Assembly (NCBI RefSeq): GCF_012932915.1
Contig: NZ_VCQU01000001.1
Location: 310,001-374,000 of the forward strand
Origin: Antrihabitans stalactiti
GTDB lineage: Bacteria; Actinomycetota; Actinomycetes; Mycobacteriales; Mycobacteriaceae
DNA: 64,000 bases
Direction: 5' to 3'
In this document: positions 45,198-54,084 of the stretch, one piece after another
Position numbering within the stretch: position 1 is the stretch's first letter
How the letters are laid out: every line of letters starts with the position of its first letter
Made by a program: the position numbers and the translations under genes
Notes under the pieces: generated by a model
What the model was told of the DNA's origin: nothing
What the model saw: the letters and a program-made list of their open reading frames with translations, nothing else
The model's database searches: none

Positions 45198-45283
45198 TAC
45201 GGCGGGGGTAGTTGTCCGCGGAACAATAGGTACGCAATCGCTTTCACGATGTATTCGATCGGTCCGACGAGGTCGATGATCAT
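45197..45283 (-). CDS. Micro-ORF, 28-residue hydrophobic peptide in the mce operon
   Basis: ATG 45283 to TAA 45197-45199 encodes MIIDLVGPIEYIVKAIAYLL plus FRGQLPPP, one amphipathic or membrane helix ending in three prolines. AAGGACG lies about nine bases upstream. The stop overlaps the start of the Cys-rich gene (TAATG), so translation is probably coupled. It follows the Mce-associated gene by 13 bases. No family is known to me; such peptides often act as membrane-complex subunits. Confidence 0.45.
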   Translation of the reverse strand: MIIDLVGPIEYIVKAIAYLLFRGQLPPP

Positions 45284-45296
45284 GGCTGAGTCGTCC

Positions 45297-45857
45297 TTAC
45301 GCCGGGTCGAACTTCGAGACGAGCCAGGTATCGCCGTGGCGCTCGACTTCGATCCGAAGGGTGGTGGAGGTGACCGTCGGCTGGGCGATATCGGCGGTGG
45401 ACGTCGACTGGTTCAGGAACACGACAACCGACGCTCGGTCGGCACTGAATTCCGAAATCGACTTGCCGACAACGGTTGCCGACGTGCTGATCTTCTTCTC
45501 TTTCGCCGCCGGGGCGACGACGTCGCGGGTGAACGTCTTGTAGTAGTCACCGAACGTGCCGGTCACCCGGCTGTTCGCAGCGGCGAGGTCGGTGTCGACG
45601 GTGTCGGACTTGTAGCTCAAGATCGCGACCGCGGCGTCGGCGGCCGCGTCGACAGCGGCTTGCTGTCGGTCCGGTGCCAGTGCCTGGTCGTCGGGGCGCA
45701 CGACCAAGAACAGGTACGCCCATCCGGCGACCGACGCTGCCGCGAGCAGTAGGACGAGCAGCGACCGCACGCTCTCCCAGTTTCGACGCGGCGGCGGCTC
45801 TTCGTCGATGATCTCGTCGATAACGATCGTTTCTGGTTCCAGCTCTTGGGTTTTCAT
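45297..45857 (-). CDS. Mce-associated membrane protein 2
   Basis: A 186-residue Mas protein: an acidic N-terminal tail (EPETIVIDEIIDEEPPPRR), one TM segment at about residues 33-52, then an NTF2/SnoaL-like extracytoplasmic domain with AAADAAVAILSYKSDTVDTD and the C-terminal RIEVERHGDTWLVSKFDPA. Such proteins follow mceF in many operons and stabilise Mce complexes. It overlaps the preceding Mas gene by four bases. Confidence 0.9.
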   Translation of the reverse strand: MKTQELEPETIVIDEIIDEEPPPRRNWESVRSLLVLLLAAASVAGWAYLFLVVRPDDQALAPDRQQAAVDAAADAAVAILSYKSDTVDTDLAAANSRVTGTFGDYYKTFTRDVVAPAAKEKKISTSATVVGKSISEFSADRASVVVFLNQSTSTADIAQPTVTSTTLRIEVERHGDTWLVSKFDPA

Positions 45858-46378
45858 GCGACGAAATCCACCTTCGACATCTTGTACTGGCCGCCGTCGT
45901 CGGTCATGGTGACCCGCAATCGCCAACTTCGGCTCTCGTTGTTCGCGCCGGCCGCATTCGACACCGACGATGTTGCCGACACCAGGACCGTCGCCGAATC
46001 GCCATCGCGGCTCTCGATACCTTCAGCGACGACCTGCCCTTGCGTGACAACCTTTGCCTGTTGCACGATCCCGATGAACGATCGCGATCGAGCCTCGAAG
46101 TCCTTCTTGAACGTGCCCGTGGACAGGTCCAGCACCTTGTTGACATCGTCGGCGGCGGAACTGTCGCGAACCGAGATCATGGCGGTGACACCGGAATTGG
46201 CGGCGCTCAGTATTGCCGCGTCTTGGCCGCGTTGATCCGACGCGTCGTGGTGATCGCGCAGCAATACACCTGCGAATGCGGTGAATGTGGCCGCCACGAT
46301 GATCAAGACAACGCTCGTGAGTCTTTTAGGAGTCCAGAGACTCCGAAAAGACTCACGAGGGGTGGGTAACAGCTTCAT
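45854..46378 (-). CDS. Mce-associated membrane protein 1 (contains a palindromic repeat in frame)
   Basis: A 174-residue Mas protein: one TM segment (SVVLIIVAATFTAFAGVLL, about 22-40) and a C-terminal domain ending RVTMTDDGGQYKMSKVDFVA. ATG 46378 lies three bases after the mceF stop. Residues 8-21 (RESFRSLWTPKRLT) are encoded exactly by copy D of the 42-bp palindrome, which is 14 codons and keeps the frame. Without it the protein would read MKLLPTP joined to SVVLI, a normal N-terminal tail and TM helix, so the repeat looks inserted. Confidence 0.88.
   Translation of the reverse strand: MKLLPTPRESFRSLWTPKRLTSVVLIIVAATFTAFAGVLLRDHHDASDQRGQDAAILSAANSGVTAMISVRDSSAADDVNKVLDLSTGTFKKDFEARSRSFIGIVQQAKVVTQGQVVAEGIESRDGDSATVLVSATSSVSNAAGANNESRSWRLRVTMTDDGGQYKMSKVDFVA
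46316..46357. repeat. 42-bp palindromic repeat, copy D (inside a coding sequence)
   Basis: Matches copy A except for two changes in the right arm (G to A at 46338, T to G at 46345). It lies within the start of the Mas gene, in frame, just before the TM-segment codons. The uncompensated changes suggest that coding constraint here outweighs hairpin pairing. Confidence 0.85.
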
Positions 46379-46380
46379 GA

Positions 46381-47580
46381 TCAATTGCCTCCGATGGGTG
46401 GGTTCGTGCCGAGCGGGAAAGAACCGCCTTTGCGGCAATCGGCAACATCGGCCGCGCTGACGCCCGGGATTTCAGCGCACGGAAAGTTGCGCGCGCCGCG
46501 AACGACGAAGGGGTCGCCGTCGGCGACAGCGCAGTAGTTCGGTGTCTGGCTGTCGACGATCGTGGGATCGGCGGGCGAGCGGCGCTGGTCGGCCGGAACG
46601 AACCCGGTCAGGCACGGCGGAGGCGCATTGATGTCGAGGTTGAAGTCGAGATTGACCATGCCAGGCTTCGCACCCTTGACCACGCTTTGTGCGCCGGCGA
46701 CCAACGGCGGATAAACGACGAGGATCTGTTCGAGGCTCATGTGATAGATCCGCAGCACGTCGGCGACCGAGTTCAGATTCCCAAGGGCGGTCGGCAAAGT
46801 CGGCGCAATTCGGTTGAACAGGTCCGTACCTTCGGCGCCCGCGTCAGGACCGTTGTCCAGCAGTCCCCGCACCGCCGCGTCGTTGCTGGCCACCGAGGAG
46901 GTGACCAGGTCGAGGTAGTGGGTCCATTCGCGGATGCTGCCCGCGGACTGAATTTGGGTGTCCAGCAGCGGACCGGCGTTGTCGATCAAGTTCAGCGTGG
47001 GCGCTAAGTTCTTCTGCCCCTCGGCGAGGAACTTGTCCAGCCCGTCGAGGATTTGCTGCAAGTTGTTGCCGGAGTTGCGGAATGCGGTGCCGCTCTCGTT
47101 GATCAACAGGTGCAGATCGTCTCGCGACACGTCTTTCAACGCCAGTTCGACCGAGTCCACCATGTCGGCGGTCGAGGTCGGGACCAGTGTGCTGTCGATC
47201 CGGTCACCATCGGCCAGATACGGACCCGAATCGGTTCTCGGCAGCAACTCGATGTACTGCTCCCCGATGGCCGAGCGGCTGTGCACTTCGGCGGCCAGGT
47301 CGGTCGGGATGTGCAGGCTGTTGTCCAGATACATCGTGACGACGACCTTGTCGCCCTCGATGCGCAGATCGTGCACGGTCCCGGCGTGCACACCCCGGTA
47401 GGTGACGTTCGACTTCGGGTAGAGACCGGCACCGGAGGGCAGCACGAGTTCGACGGTGTTGCGCCCGAGTCCGAGCATCGACGGCACGCGCATGTACGAG
47501 ATCGCGATCCAGGCGATGAACACCACGGCGATGACCGCGAACGCACACAGTTGGTAGCGAACGAATTTGGTCAATAGCAT
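46381..47580 (-). CDS. mceF: MCE family protein MceF
   Basis: A 399-residue Mce protein: an N-terminal TM anchor (about 10-30), then the MCE/MlaD domain (NTVELVLPSGAGLYPKSNVTYRGVHAG) and a long helical region. The last position in the MceA-F row and the C-terminal Pro/Gly/Cys-rich tail (PCLTGFVPADQRRSPA) fit MceF. It forms part of the periplasm-spanning lipid channel. The start codon shares its first base with the mceE stop (TGATG). Confidence 0.93.
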   Translation of the reverse strand: MLLTKFVRYQLCAFAVIAVVFIAWIAISYMRVPSMLGLGRNTVELVLPSGAGLYPKSNVTYRGVHAGTVHDLRIEGDKVVVTMYLDNSLHIPTDLAAEVHSRSAIGEQYIELLPRTDSGPYLADGDRIDSTLVPTSTADMVDSVELALKDVSRDDLHLLINESGTAFRNSGNNLQQILDGLDKFLAEGQKNLAPTLNLIDNAGPLLDTQIQSAGSIREWTHYLDLVTSSVASNDAAVRGLLDNGPDAGAEGTDLFNRIAPTLPTALGNLNSVADVLRIYHMSLEQILVVYPPLVAGAQSVVKGAKPGMVNLDFNLDINAPPPCLTGFVPADQRRSPADPTIVDSQTPNYCAVADGDPFVVRGARNFPCAEIPGVSAADVADCRKGGSFPLGTNPPIGGN

Positions 47581-48695
47581 CAGTTGCCCCCTGGGCCCGG
47601 GACGTTCAGCGGAGTGATCAGCGGGTTGCCGGTGATCGGCGGGATCGGCGGCAGTTGCCCGATCAACCCCCCGAGGTTGGCCAACATGCCTGCGGCAGGC
47701 GTGCCGGTGAGCAACGCGGTGTCGACTCGCTTCGTGGTCAGGTCGAGGTTCAAGAACAGATTCGCGTAGTCGCCCTGCATCGCGTTCTTGTAGGTGTTGA
47801 GCGGGAACGGGATCGTCGCCAGGAACGACAGCGACGACGGCAACGCCGGGCCGGCATCAGCCAACCCGCGCAGAGTCGGCTCCAGCGCACGCAGATTGGT
47901 ATCCAGTTCCGTCCTACTACCCGTGATCACCCGGTCGGCCGCGCCGGCGAAATCGCCGATCGCGTTCAACGCACTGGTCAGGTCGGCCCGCTGCGCGTTG
48001 AGCGTGGTCAGCGCCGGATCCAGGGTCTTCAACCCGGCCTCCACCACGGCACGGTCGTCGGAGACGATCTTGGAAAACCGGTCCAGTCCCTCGAGAGCGC
48101 GGATGATGTCGTCGCGTTGATCGTTGAGGCGACTGGTGAAATCTTCGATGTTGCTCAACAGATTTCGGACCACATTTTCGCGTCCGGCCAAGGCCTGGTT
48201 GACTTCGCGGTTGATCTCGTCGAGTTTGCCTGCACCACCGCCGTTGAGCAAAAACGACAACGTCGACAACGTCTGCTCGGTGGTCGGGTAGGCGCCGCCA
48301 CGATCCAGCGGAATCCGGTCGCCGTTGTGCAGTTCACCCTTCGCGTCGGTGGGCCGCAACAATTCCAGGTGCGCGGAACCGAGCAGGCTGGTCGACCCCA
48401 CCTTCGCGGTCGTATTCGCAGGCAGCGTCACTTCCTTCTCCAACGTCACCGTCACCAAGGCGTGGTCGTTTTCCACTTCGATCTTGCGGACGGTCCCCAC
48501 GTTGACGTCGTCGACGCGCACGCGGGCGTTCTCGGTCAGCGTCGACACGTCGGGCATCTCGACATTCACCGTCCACGCACCTTCACCCTCGCCTGCGGCA
48601 CCCGGCAAGGCGAACTGGTTCAGGCCGGTCCAACCGCAACCGGTCAACGAACCGGCAAGTACGAAGGTGCACAAAGCAATTGCGGTTCGTCTCAT
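47580..48695 (-). CDS. mceE: MCE family lipoprotein MceE
   Basis: A 371-residue Mce protein with a lipoprotein signal: MRRTAIALCTFVLAGSLTGC, lipidated Cys20, as in Mce1E/LprK. The MlaD domain (about 43-120) has NARVRVDDVNVGTVRKIEV. ATG 48695 overlaps the mceD stop; a long upstream extension in the same frame lies in mceD and is rejected. Confidence 0.94.
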   Translation of the reverse strand: MRRTAIALCTFVLAGSLTGCGWTGLNQFALPGAAGEGEGAWTVNVEMPDVSTLTENARVRVDDVNVGTVRKIEVENDHALVTVTLEKEVTLPANTTAKVGSTSLLGSAHLELLRPTDAKGELHNGDRIPLDRGGAYPTTEQTLSTLSFLLNGGGAGKLDEINREVNQALAGRENVVRNLLSNIEDFTSRLNDQRDDIIRALEGLDRFSKIVSDDRAVVEAGLKTLDPALTTLNAQRADLTSALNAIGDFAGAADRVITGSRTELDTNLRALEPTLRGLADAGPALPSSLSFLATIPFPLNTYKNAMQGDYANLFLNLDLTTKRVDTALLTGTPAAGMLANLGGLIGQLPPIPPITGNPLITPLNVPGPGGN

Positions 48696-49978
48696 CGTGG
48701 AGCCACCCCCGGCAGCGACGGCAGATTCGGCAGTAGCAAGCCCGGCAGCCCCGACATCGCGGGCAGGGTGGGCAGCGACGGCGGAATCCGAAGCTGTGAA
48801 TCCGCGCCGCTGTTGACCGGACCCTCCAACCCCGGCTCGCTGTACTCGATTTGGTTGGGCAACGCGCCGACGGAGTTGCCGATCACTGTCCCCAGCGGAA
48901 TGTAGTTGAACGCCAACGTCTTCAGCAGCGGACCGAGGTATTGGATGCATAGGTTCGTCGCTTCCTCCGCGCCCTTCTCCCCTGCACCGGCGATCGCACC
49001 ACAGATGAACTGCACTGGATTGGCGGTGTTGGACAGCACAGGAGCGGCGGTCAAAGAGTTCTGCGCGGGCTGGTAGATGTTGCCGAGATTGACCAGCGTC
49101 GTCGGCGCAATGTGCATCACCTGCTCGAGGTCATGGCGTTTGTCCACCAGGGCCTGCGTCGCGGCGCCGAGTTTGTCGACCGCGGTCCCGATGCCGTCCT
49201 TGTTCTCCCGAACGAACGACGCGATGTCGATGACCGCTTGATCCAGATCGGCGACCGAGTCACCCAACGCGGTCTCGCTGTCGCCGAGCAATTGGGTCAC
49301 CGACGCCAGGTGCCCGTTGAACTGCACGATCTGCTCGTGACTCGCCGAGAGCGCGTCGACGAGCATCGACAGGTTGCGGACGGTCGCGAACAGGTCGTCG
49401 CGACCGTCCGACAACGCCGTCGTGGTTCGCGCCAGCTTGTCGAGGGCGTCGTGCATGGTCCCGCCGTTGCCGCGGGCATTTGCCGCCGCGTCGGTGACGA
49501 ACTCGCTCAACGTGCCGGTCTGGTCGTGGTTGGCACCTTGGGGTCCAAGGCGTTTCGTCAATCGGGTGAGCTGCTCCTTGATGACATCCCATTCGACTGG
49601 CATCGCCGTGCGATCTTCTGGGATCGTCCCGCCGTCGCCGAGCGTCGGCCCGCCGGTGTAAGCGGGAGTGAGCTGTATCGACCTGGTCGTCACGAGAGTC
49701 GGCGCGAGGATCACTGCCTGCACGTCCTCGGGCAGGTCCCACTTCTTGTCGACCCGCATCTCCACAGCGACCCGGGTGCCTTCCGGCGTGACCTTCTCCA
49801 CCGAACCCACATCCACTCCCAGAATGCGGACCACGTCACCGGGGAACAGTGCGACCGCGGCCGGGAAGTACGCGGTGACCTTGTTGCTCGTCAGCTTCGG
49901 GTAGATGACGTAGGACAACACGGCTAGGAGGGCCAGCAGCGCGACGCCGGCAGCAATCGAGATCGTCTTCTTGTTCAT
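48692..49978 (-). CDS. mceD: MCE family protein MceD
   Basis: A 428-residue Mce protein: a TM anchor (about 7-25), the MlaD domain (AYFPAAVALFPGDVVRILGV, then DVGSVEKVTPEGTRV), a long coiled-coil-like middle with ANARGNGGTMHDALDKLA, and a Pro/Leu-rich C-terminal tail (LPTLPAMSGLPGLLLPNLPS), a known feature of MceD proteins. Overlaps at both ends (ATGA). Confidence 0.94.
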   Translation of the reverse strand: MNKKTISIAAGVALLALLAVLSYVIYPKLTSNKVTAYFPAAVALFPGDVVRILGVDVGSVEKVTPEGTRVAVEMRVDKKWDLPEDVQAVILAPTLVTTRSIQLTPAYTGGPTLGDGGTIPEDRTAMPVEWDVIKEQLTRLTKRLGPQGANHDQTGTLSEFVTDAAANARGNGGTMHDALDKLARTTTALSDGRDDLFATVRNLSMLVDALSASHEQIVQFNGHLASVTQLLGDSETALGDSVADLDQAVIDIASFVRENKDGIGTAVDKLGAATQALVDKRHDLEQVMHIAPTTLVNLGNIYQPAQNSLTAAPVLSNTANPVQFICGAIAGAGEKGAEEATNLCIQYLGPLLKTLAFNYIPLGTVIGNSVGALPNQIEYSEPGLEGPVNSGADSQLRIPPSLPTLPAMSGLPGLLLPNLPSLPGVAPR

Positions 49979-51024
49979 CGTGGTCCGTCCGTGGCTATCG
50001 GGGCTGGGGCGGCGGGCGGGGAAGGCACCCTGCCGTCACCGAGCGCGGCGTCGATGAACGGCTGAATAAATTGGCCGGGAACGAGATTCGCGACGTAGGC
50101 CTGGAAGAACGGGCCACTGCCCAGTGCCTCATTGAGGGTGCGCGCGTAGTTGGCCAAACCGGGGATCGCCTCGTCGAGATTGGCCTTGTTGCGCTCCAAC
50201 AGCGCCAGTACCCGGTTCACTCGTTCCAGAGTCGGCGCAAGCTGCTGGCGGTTGTCGGCAATGAATCCACTGATCTGCTGGGCAACCAAGGCCAAATTCG
50301 TCGTCAACGATTCCAATGCCGACCGGCGGGCGTCGATCGCAGCGAACAGCGCATTACCGTCGACGAGCAGCGCGTTGATCTGGCTGCTGCGCTCGGCCAG
50401 CACGCCGCTCACACCTGCACCGTCGTGGAGCAGCTTGCGCAACGCTTCGTCGCGGGAGCCGAGCGTGTCCGACAGCCGCGCCACTCCATCGAGTGCCGTG
50501 TGCACATCCGGGGCCGTCTCCTTCAGCACGTCGGAGGTGGCATGCAAAGCGTCCGACAACTGATCGGTATTGATGTCTTCGACGTTGGCGGCGAGCTTGC
50601 CGAGTTCTTTCGGCAGGTCGTAGGCAGCCCGCGTGCGTTCGAGCGGGATGGGAACATCGGAATCGTAGGTGCCGTCGTCGTTGCTCGGGACCAGCACGAC
50701 AGCCTTCTCACCGAGCACCGCCCGGGTCTTCATCTGCGCACTCGGCGCCTCGCCCAGGTCGAGATCACCCCGAACCGACATCGTGATCTCGACATCGGTG
50801 CCACGCAATTCGATGTCGCTGACGTTGCCGACGTTCACCCCGATGAACTCGACCTTGTCGCCGGTCTTGACTCCGCTCGCGTCGGCGAAGATGGCCTTGA
50901 TCTCGTGCTTGGCATCCACGAATGGCAGAGTGTCGTAATTGAATACGGCGGCGACCGTGGCCGCGATCAATGCCATGCCGATCGCGCCGGACCGGATGGT
51001 GTTCGTCTTCTTGAAGCTGATCAT
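49975..51024 (-). CDS. mceC: MCE family protein MceC
   Basis: A 349-residue Mce protein: a TM anchor, the MlaD domain (HEIKAIFADASGVKTGDKVE, FIGVNVGNVSDIEL), and a helical region ending in a Pro-rich tail (VPSPPAAPAPIATDGPR). ATG 51024 overlaps the mceB stop. It is one of six subunits that form the Mce channel. Confidence 0.93.
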   Translation of the reverse strand: MISFKKTNTIRSGAIGMALIAATVAAVFNYDTLPFVDAKHEIKAIFADASGVKTGDKVEFIGVNVGNVSDIELRGTDVEITMSVRGDLDLGEAPSAQMKTRAVLGEKAVVLVPSNDDGTYDSDVPIPLERTRAAYDLPKELGKLAANVEDINTDQLSDALHATSDVLKETAPDVHTALDGVARLSDTLGSRDEALRKLLHDGAGVSGVLAERSSQINALLVDGNALFAAIDARRSALESLTTNLALVAQQISGFIADNRQQLAPTLERVNRVLALLERNKANLDEAIPGLANYARTLNEALGSGPFFQAYVANLVPGQFIQPFIDAALGDGRVPSPPAAPAPIATDGPR

Positions 51025-52037
51025 TGCGGCGTCACACACCTGCCCTGTTGCTGCTGCACGAGTTTGGCGATGATCGGGGCTCCACCGGGTCCGTCCACCT
51101 CGAGGGTGACCGCGCAGAGGTAGAAGTTGAAGAAGCTGCCGTAGGAGCCGAGCCGACTCAATCGTTTGTAGGCTTCGGGAAGCTCGGTCAGCACGGCTTC
51201 GATCTGCGCGCTTCCGTCATCGAGAACCGTTGCGGTTCGGTTCAATTCGGAGATATCGCGATTGACCACCGGACGGTTGTCGAGCAGCAGGTCCGACAAC
51301 GTCGCCGACCCGGTGTTGATCGACACCAACGCGTTGGTGATCGGCGTGCTTTGCTCCGACAGATGCGACACCAGCCCCTGGAGCTGGTCGATGATGTTTT
51401 TCAACGCGCCGCTCTCGTCCCCCACCGTCGTCAACACGGACCCGAGGTTGGTGATCACCGCACCGATCAACGCGTCACGATCGGCGAGGCGACTCGTGAG
51501 CGCGGCAACCTGCTGCAGGATCCCGGTCACGGTGCCGCCCTGGCCTTGCAAGACGCTCAGCAACTCACCGGAGAGACGGTCGATCTGTGCGGGGTCCAGT
51601 GACCGAGTCAACGGCGCCAAACCGCCGAGCAGCGCATCGATATCCAGCGCCGGTTTCGTTTGGGTGATCGGGATCGTGCCCCCTTTGCCCAACGGATCGG
51701 CGATGTTCGCCCCGTTGGTGACTTCCAGGTACCGGTCGCCGAGCAAGTTCTGGTACCGCACCTGGAGTGTGGCGTCCGGAGTGACGTGGACGTCATCCAT
51801 TACGTCGAACGTCACATTCGCTGTGCGACCGTCCAATTCGACCGCTTGCACACGCCCGACGTCGACGCCGGCGATACGGACCGGTTGCCCCGCGCCAAGT
51901 CCGGACGCATCGGCGAACACCGCGTTGTATTCGGTTCGGCTGTCCAGGCGCAACTGCCCGAGAACCAGAATCAGCAACACCAACACGCACAGCATCGCCA
52001 CGCCGAACACAGCGAACTTGACCGCAGACTTGCTCAT
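51021..52037 (-). CDS. mceB: MCE family protein MceB
   Basis: A 338-residue Mce protein: TM anchor at about 8-28, MlaD domain (AVFADASGLGAGQPVRIAGV, DVGRVQAVELDG) and a helical tail with paired Cys near the C terminus (FYLCAVTLEVDG and QQQGRCVTPQ). The start overlaps the mceA stop by four bases. Confidence 0.93.
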   Translation of the reverse strand: MSKSAVKFAVFGVAMLCVLVLLILVLGQLRLDSRTEYNAVFADASGLGAGQPVRIAGVDVGRVQAVELDGRTANVTFDVMDDVHVTPDATLQVRYQNLLGDRYLEVTNGANIADPLGKGGTIPITQTKPALDIDALLGGLAPLTRSLDPAQIDRLSGELLSVLQGQGGTVTGILQQVAALTSRLADRDALIGAVITNLGSVLTTVGDESGALKNIIDQLQGLVSHLSEQSTPITNALVSINTGSATLSDLLLDNRPVVNRDISELNRTATVLDDGSAQIEAVLTELPEAYKRLSRLGSYGSFFNFYLCAVTLEVDGPGGAPIIAKLVQQQQGRCVTPQ

Positions 52038-53215
52038 CGCAGGCCTCCCGGCACGCCGTACAGCATGAAATCGAGGACGTTGAGCTGCGCGGGCCGCCCG
52101 GTCGGCGCGAACGGATTGACCCCGGTATTCGTCACCAGGTACGGCGCCGGACCGTCCGCCATGTCGAGCGATGGCAACCGACCACAGCGTGGCCCACCAC
52201 TGGCAGCGACGACCGGGACGTCGCGTGGGTAGCGGTACGGCATATCGCCGGCGAGCAAAGTGCCGCTGATGTTGAAGCCGGGAACAGTGCCACCGACCGC
52301 CTTCTCCACCCCGGCGCGTGCTTCGTCCAACCCTTGGAAGAAGCAGGGAAACACCGGCGAGTATTCGTCGAGCAGCTCCGTCGTCGGCACCAAGTTGCGC
52401 ATCAGATCCGCGATCACCTTCTCGTTGTCGGTAAGGACCTGGCTGCCCGAGTTGCCGAAATCGATTGCCGCCAGCAAGAACCGGTCCAGATCGCCGGACT
52501 TCTCGACGATCGTGCTGCCCGTCGTCGTCAGCGATTGGATACTGCCCAGCAAGCTCGGCGCAGCGTCCGCGTAGATGTTGGTGACATCCGCGGTCGCACG
52601 GACGTCGCGCTGCAGATTGTCGAGGCTGGGCCGCAACGCATTCAGATACGCATCGGCATTGACCAGCGTGTTGCCGACCTGCTCACCCCGCCCGCGGAAC
52701 GCGTCGGATACCGCGGTCAAGGTGGCGTTCAAGTCTTCGGGCGAGATCGCTTTCAGCACAGTGGTCAACCGCTCGAACAACGAGTTCAACTCCGGCGTGA
52801 CGTGGCGAGCATCGATCGTGTCGCCAGCGGAGATCGACTTGTTCGAGGGGTCTTTCGGCAAGTGCAAGTTGACGTACTTGGCACCGAACACCGTCGTCGA
52901 GTCGATCGTCGCATCGACATTGGCCGGGATCGATCCGACTTGGTCGGGAAACAGGTCCAGCGCGATCTTCGCAAAGCCGTCGACCTCCTCGACCTTCGCG
53001 ATCCGGCCGACCTGCACGTCGAGCAGCTTCACCCGCGTTCCGGGTTCGAGATTGAGCCCCGACCGTTGCGCAAGCAGGTCGACGTCGACGCTCGGCGTCA
53101 ACTTGCCGCGAAACTGCAGCGCGACGAACGCCGCGACCAGCACCAACGACAAAATGAACAAGACCCCGTCGAATGTGTAGTGGGGCGCACTTCGCCCCGA
53201 CGACCGGCCGCTCAT
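52034..53215 (-). CDS. mceA: MCE family protein MceA
   Basis: A 393-residue Mce protein: a short basic N terminus, TM anchor (about 17-34), MlaD domain (VDLLAQRSGLNLEPGTRVKL, LDVQVGRIAKVEEV), and a long helical region. It is first of the six mce genes, directly after yrbEB (ATGA), which defines it as MceA. Substrate specificity (fatty acid, sterol or other) cannot be read from it. Confidence 0.94.
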   Translation of the reverse strand: MSGRSSGRSAPHYTFDGVLFILSLVLVAAFVALQFRGKLTPSVDVDLLAQRSGLNLEPGTRVKLLDVQVGRIAKVEEVDGFAKIALDLFPDQVGSIPANVDATIDSTTVFGAKYVNLHLPKDPSNKSISAGDTIDARHVTPELNSLFERLTTVLKAISPEDLNATLTAVSDAFRGRGEQVGNTLVNADAYLNALRPSLDNLQRDVRATADVTNIYADAAPSLLGSIQSLTTTGSTIVEKSGDLDRFLLAAIDFGNSGSQVLTDNEKVIADLMRNLVPTTELLDEYSPVFPCFFQGLDEARAGVEKAVGGTVPGFNISGTLLAGDMPYRYPRDVPVVAASGGPRCGRLPSLDMADGPAPYLVTNTGVNPFAPTGRPAQLNVLDFMLYGVPGGLR

Positions 53216-54084
53216 CCTGCGAAGTTGAAGTTGCCCGACACGCCGTAGACGGCCAGGGAGACGGCAAGAGTGACGAACACGACCGCGGCCAGCGACGCCC
53301 GGACCGCACGTCCGACGGCTTCACCCACACCGGCGGGTCCACCGGAGGCGTTGTACCCGAAGTAGGTGTGAATCAGCATGACGACAAGGCCCATGAGAAT
53401 CGCCTGCAGGAACGACCACAACAGGTCGGTCGGGTTGAGGAACGAGGTGAAGTAATGGTCGTAGACACCGCCCGACTGCCCCCACACCACGATCGTGATC
53501 GTGCGGCTGGCGATGAACGACGCCACGACTGCGACGCCGTAGACCGGGATGATCGCGATCATCCCCGCCACGATTCGCGTCGACGCCAAATACGGGACCG
53601 ACCGCACGCCGATGACTTCCAGCGCATCGATCTCCTCGGAAATCCGCATTGCGCCAAGTTGCGCTGTCGCACCGGCGCCGATCGTCGCTGCCAACCCGAC
53701 GCCGGCGATCACCGGCGCTGCGATGCGCACATTGACGTACGCCGCGAAGAATCCGGTCAACGCTTCGACACCGATATCGCCGAGCGTGGCGTAGCCCTGT
53801 AGCGCGACAACCGCGCCTGCCGACAGCGTCAAGAACCCGCAGATCACGACCGTGCCACCGATCAGCGCCAACGCTCCGGACCCCAGTGCGACCTCGGCAA
53901 CGCACCGCAACGTCTCGCGCGGAAAATGCTTGATGGCGATCGGGATGTCGAGCATCGCGTCGCGATAGAAGATCGCCTGACGGCCGATTTCGTCGAGCGA
54001 CTTCTTCGAACTCTTGGCCCGCGCAGCCGTTTTCAACCGGATTCGGTCCATTGCGCCTGAGCGACGACTGGCAATAGTCATCAT
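53212..54084 (-). CDS. yrbEB: YrbE-type ABC permease B
   Basis: A 290-residue MlaE/YrbE permease with five to six TM segments. The conserved EXXXXG-like loop is seen as GATAQLGAMRISEEIDALEV and IGVRSVPYLASTRIVAG. It pairs with the upstream YrbEA as the membrane domain of the Mce importer. The start at ATG 54084 overlaps the yrbEA stop; ATG 54081 is an alternative. Confidence 0.94.
   Translation of the reverse strand: MMTIASRRSGAMDRIRLKTAARAKSSKKSLDEIGRQAIFYRDAMLDIPIAIKHFPRETLRCVAEVALGSGALALIGGTVVICGFLTLSAGAVVALQGYATLGDIGVEALTGFFAAYVNVRIAAPVIAGVGLAATIGAGATAQLGAMRISEEIDALEVIGVRSVPYLASTRIVAGMIAIIPVYGVAVVASFIASRTITIVVWGQSGGVYDHYFTSFLNPTDLLWSFLQAILMGLVVMLIHTYFGYNASGGPAGVGEAVGRAVRASLAAVVFVTLAVSLAVYGVSGNFNFAG

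Noticed and set aside
53173-53802. Long plus-strand ORFs opposite the mce genes and many other antisense frames
   Set aside because: High-GC third-position bias creates long shadow frames; they are Arg/His-rich, lack ribosome sites and overlap well-supported genes.
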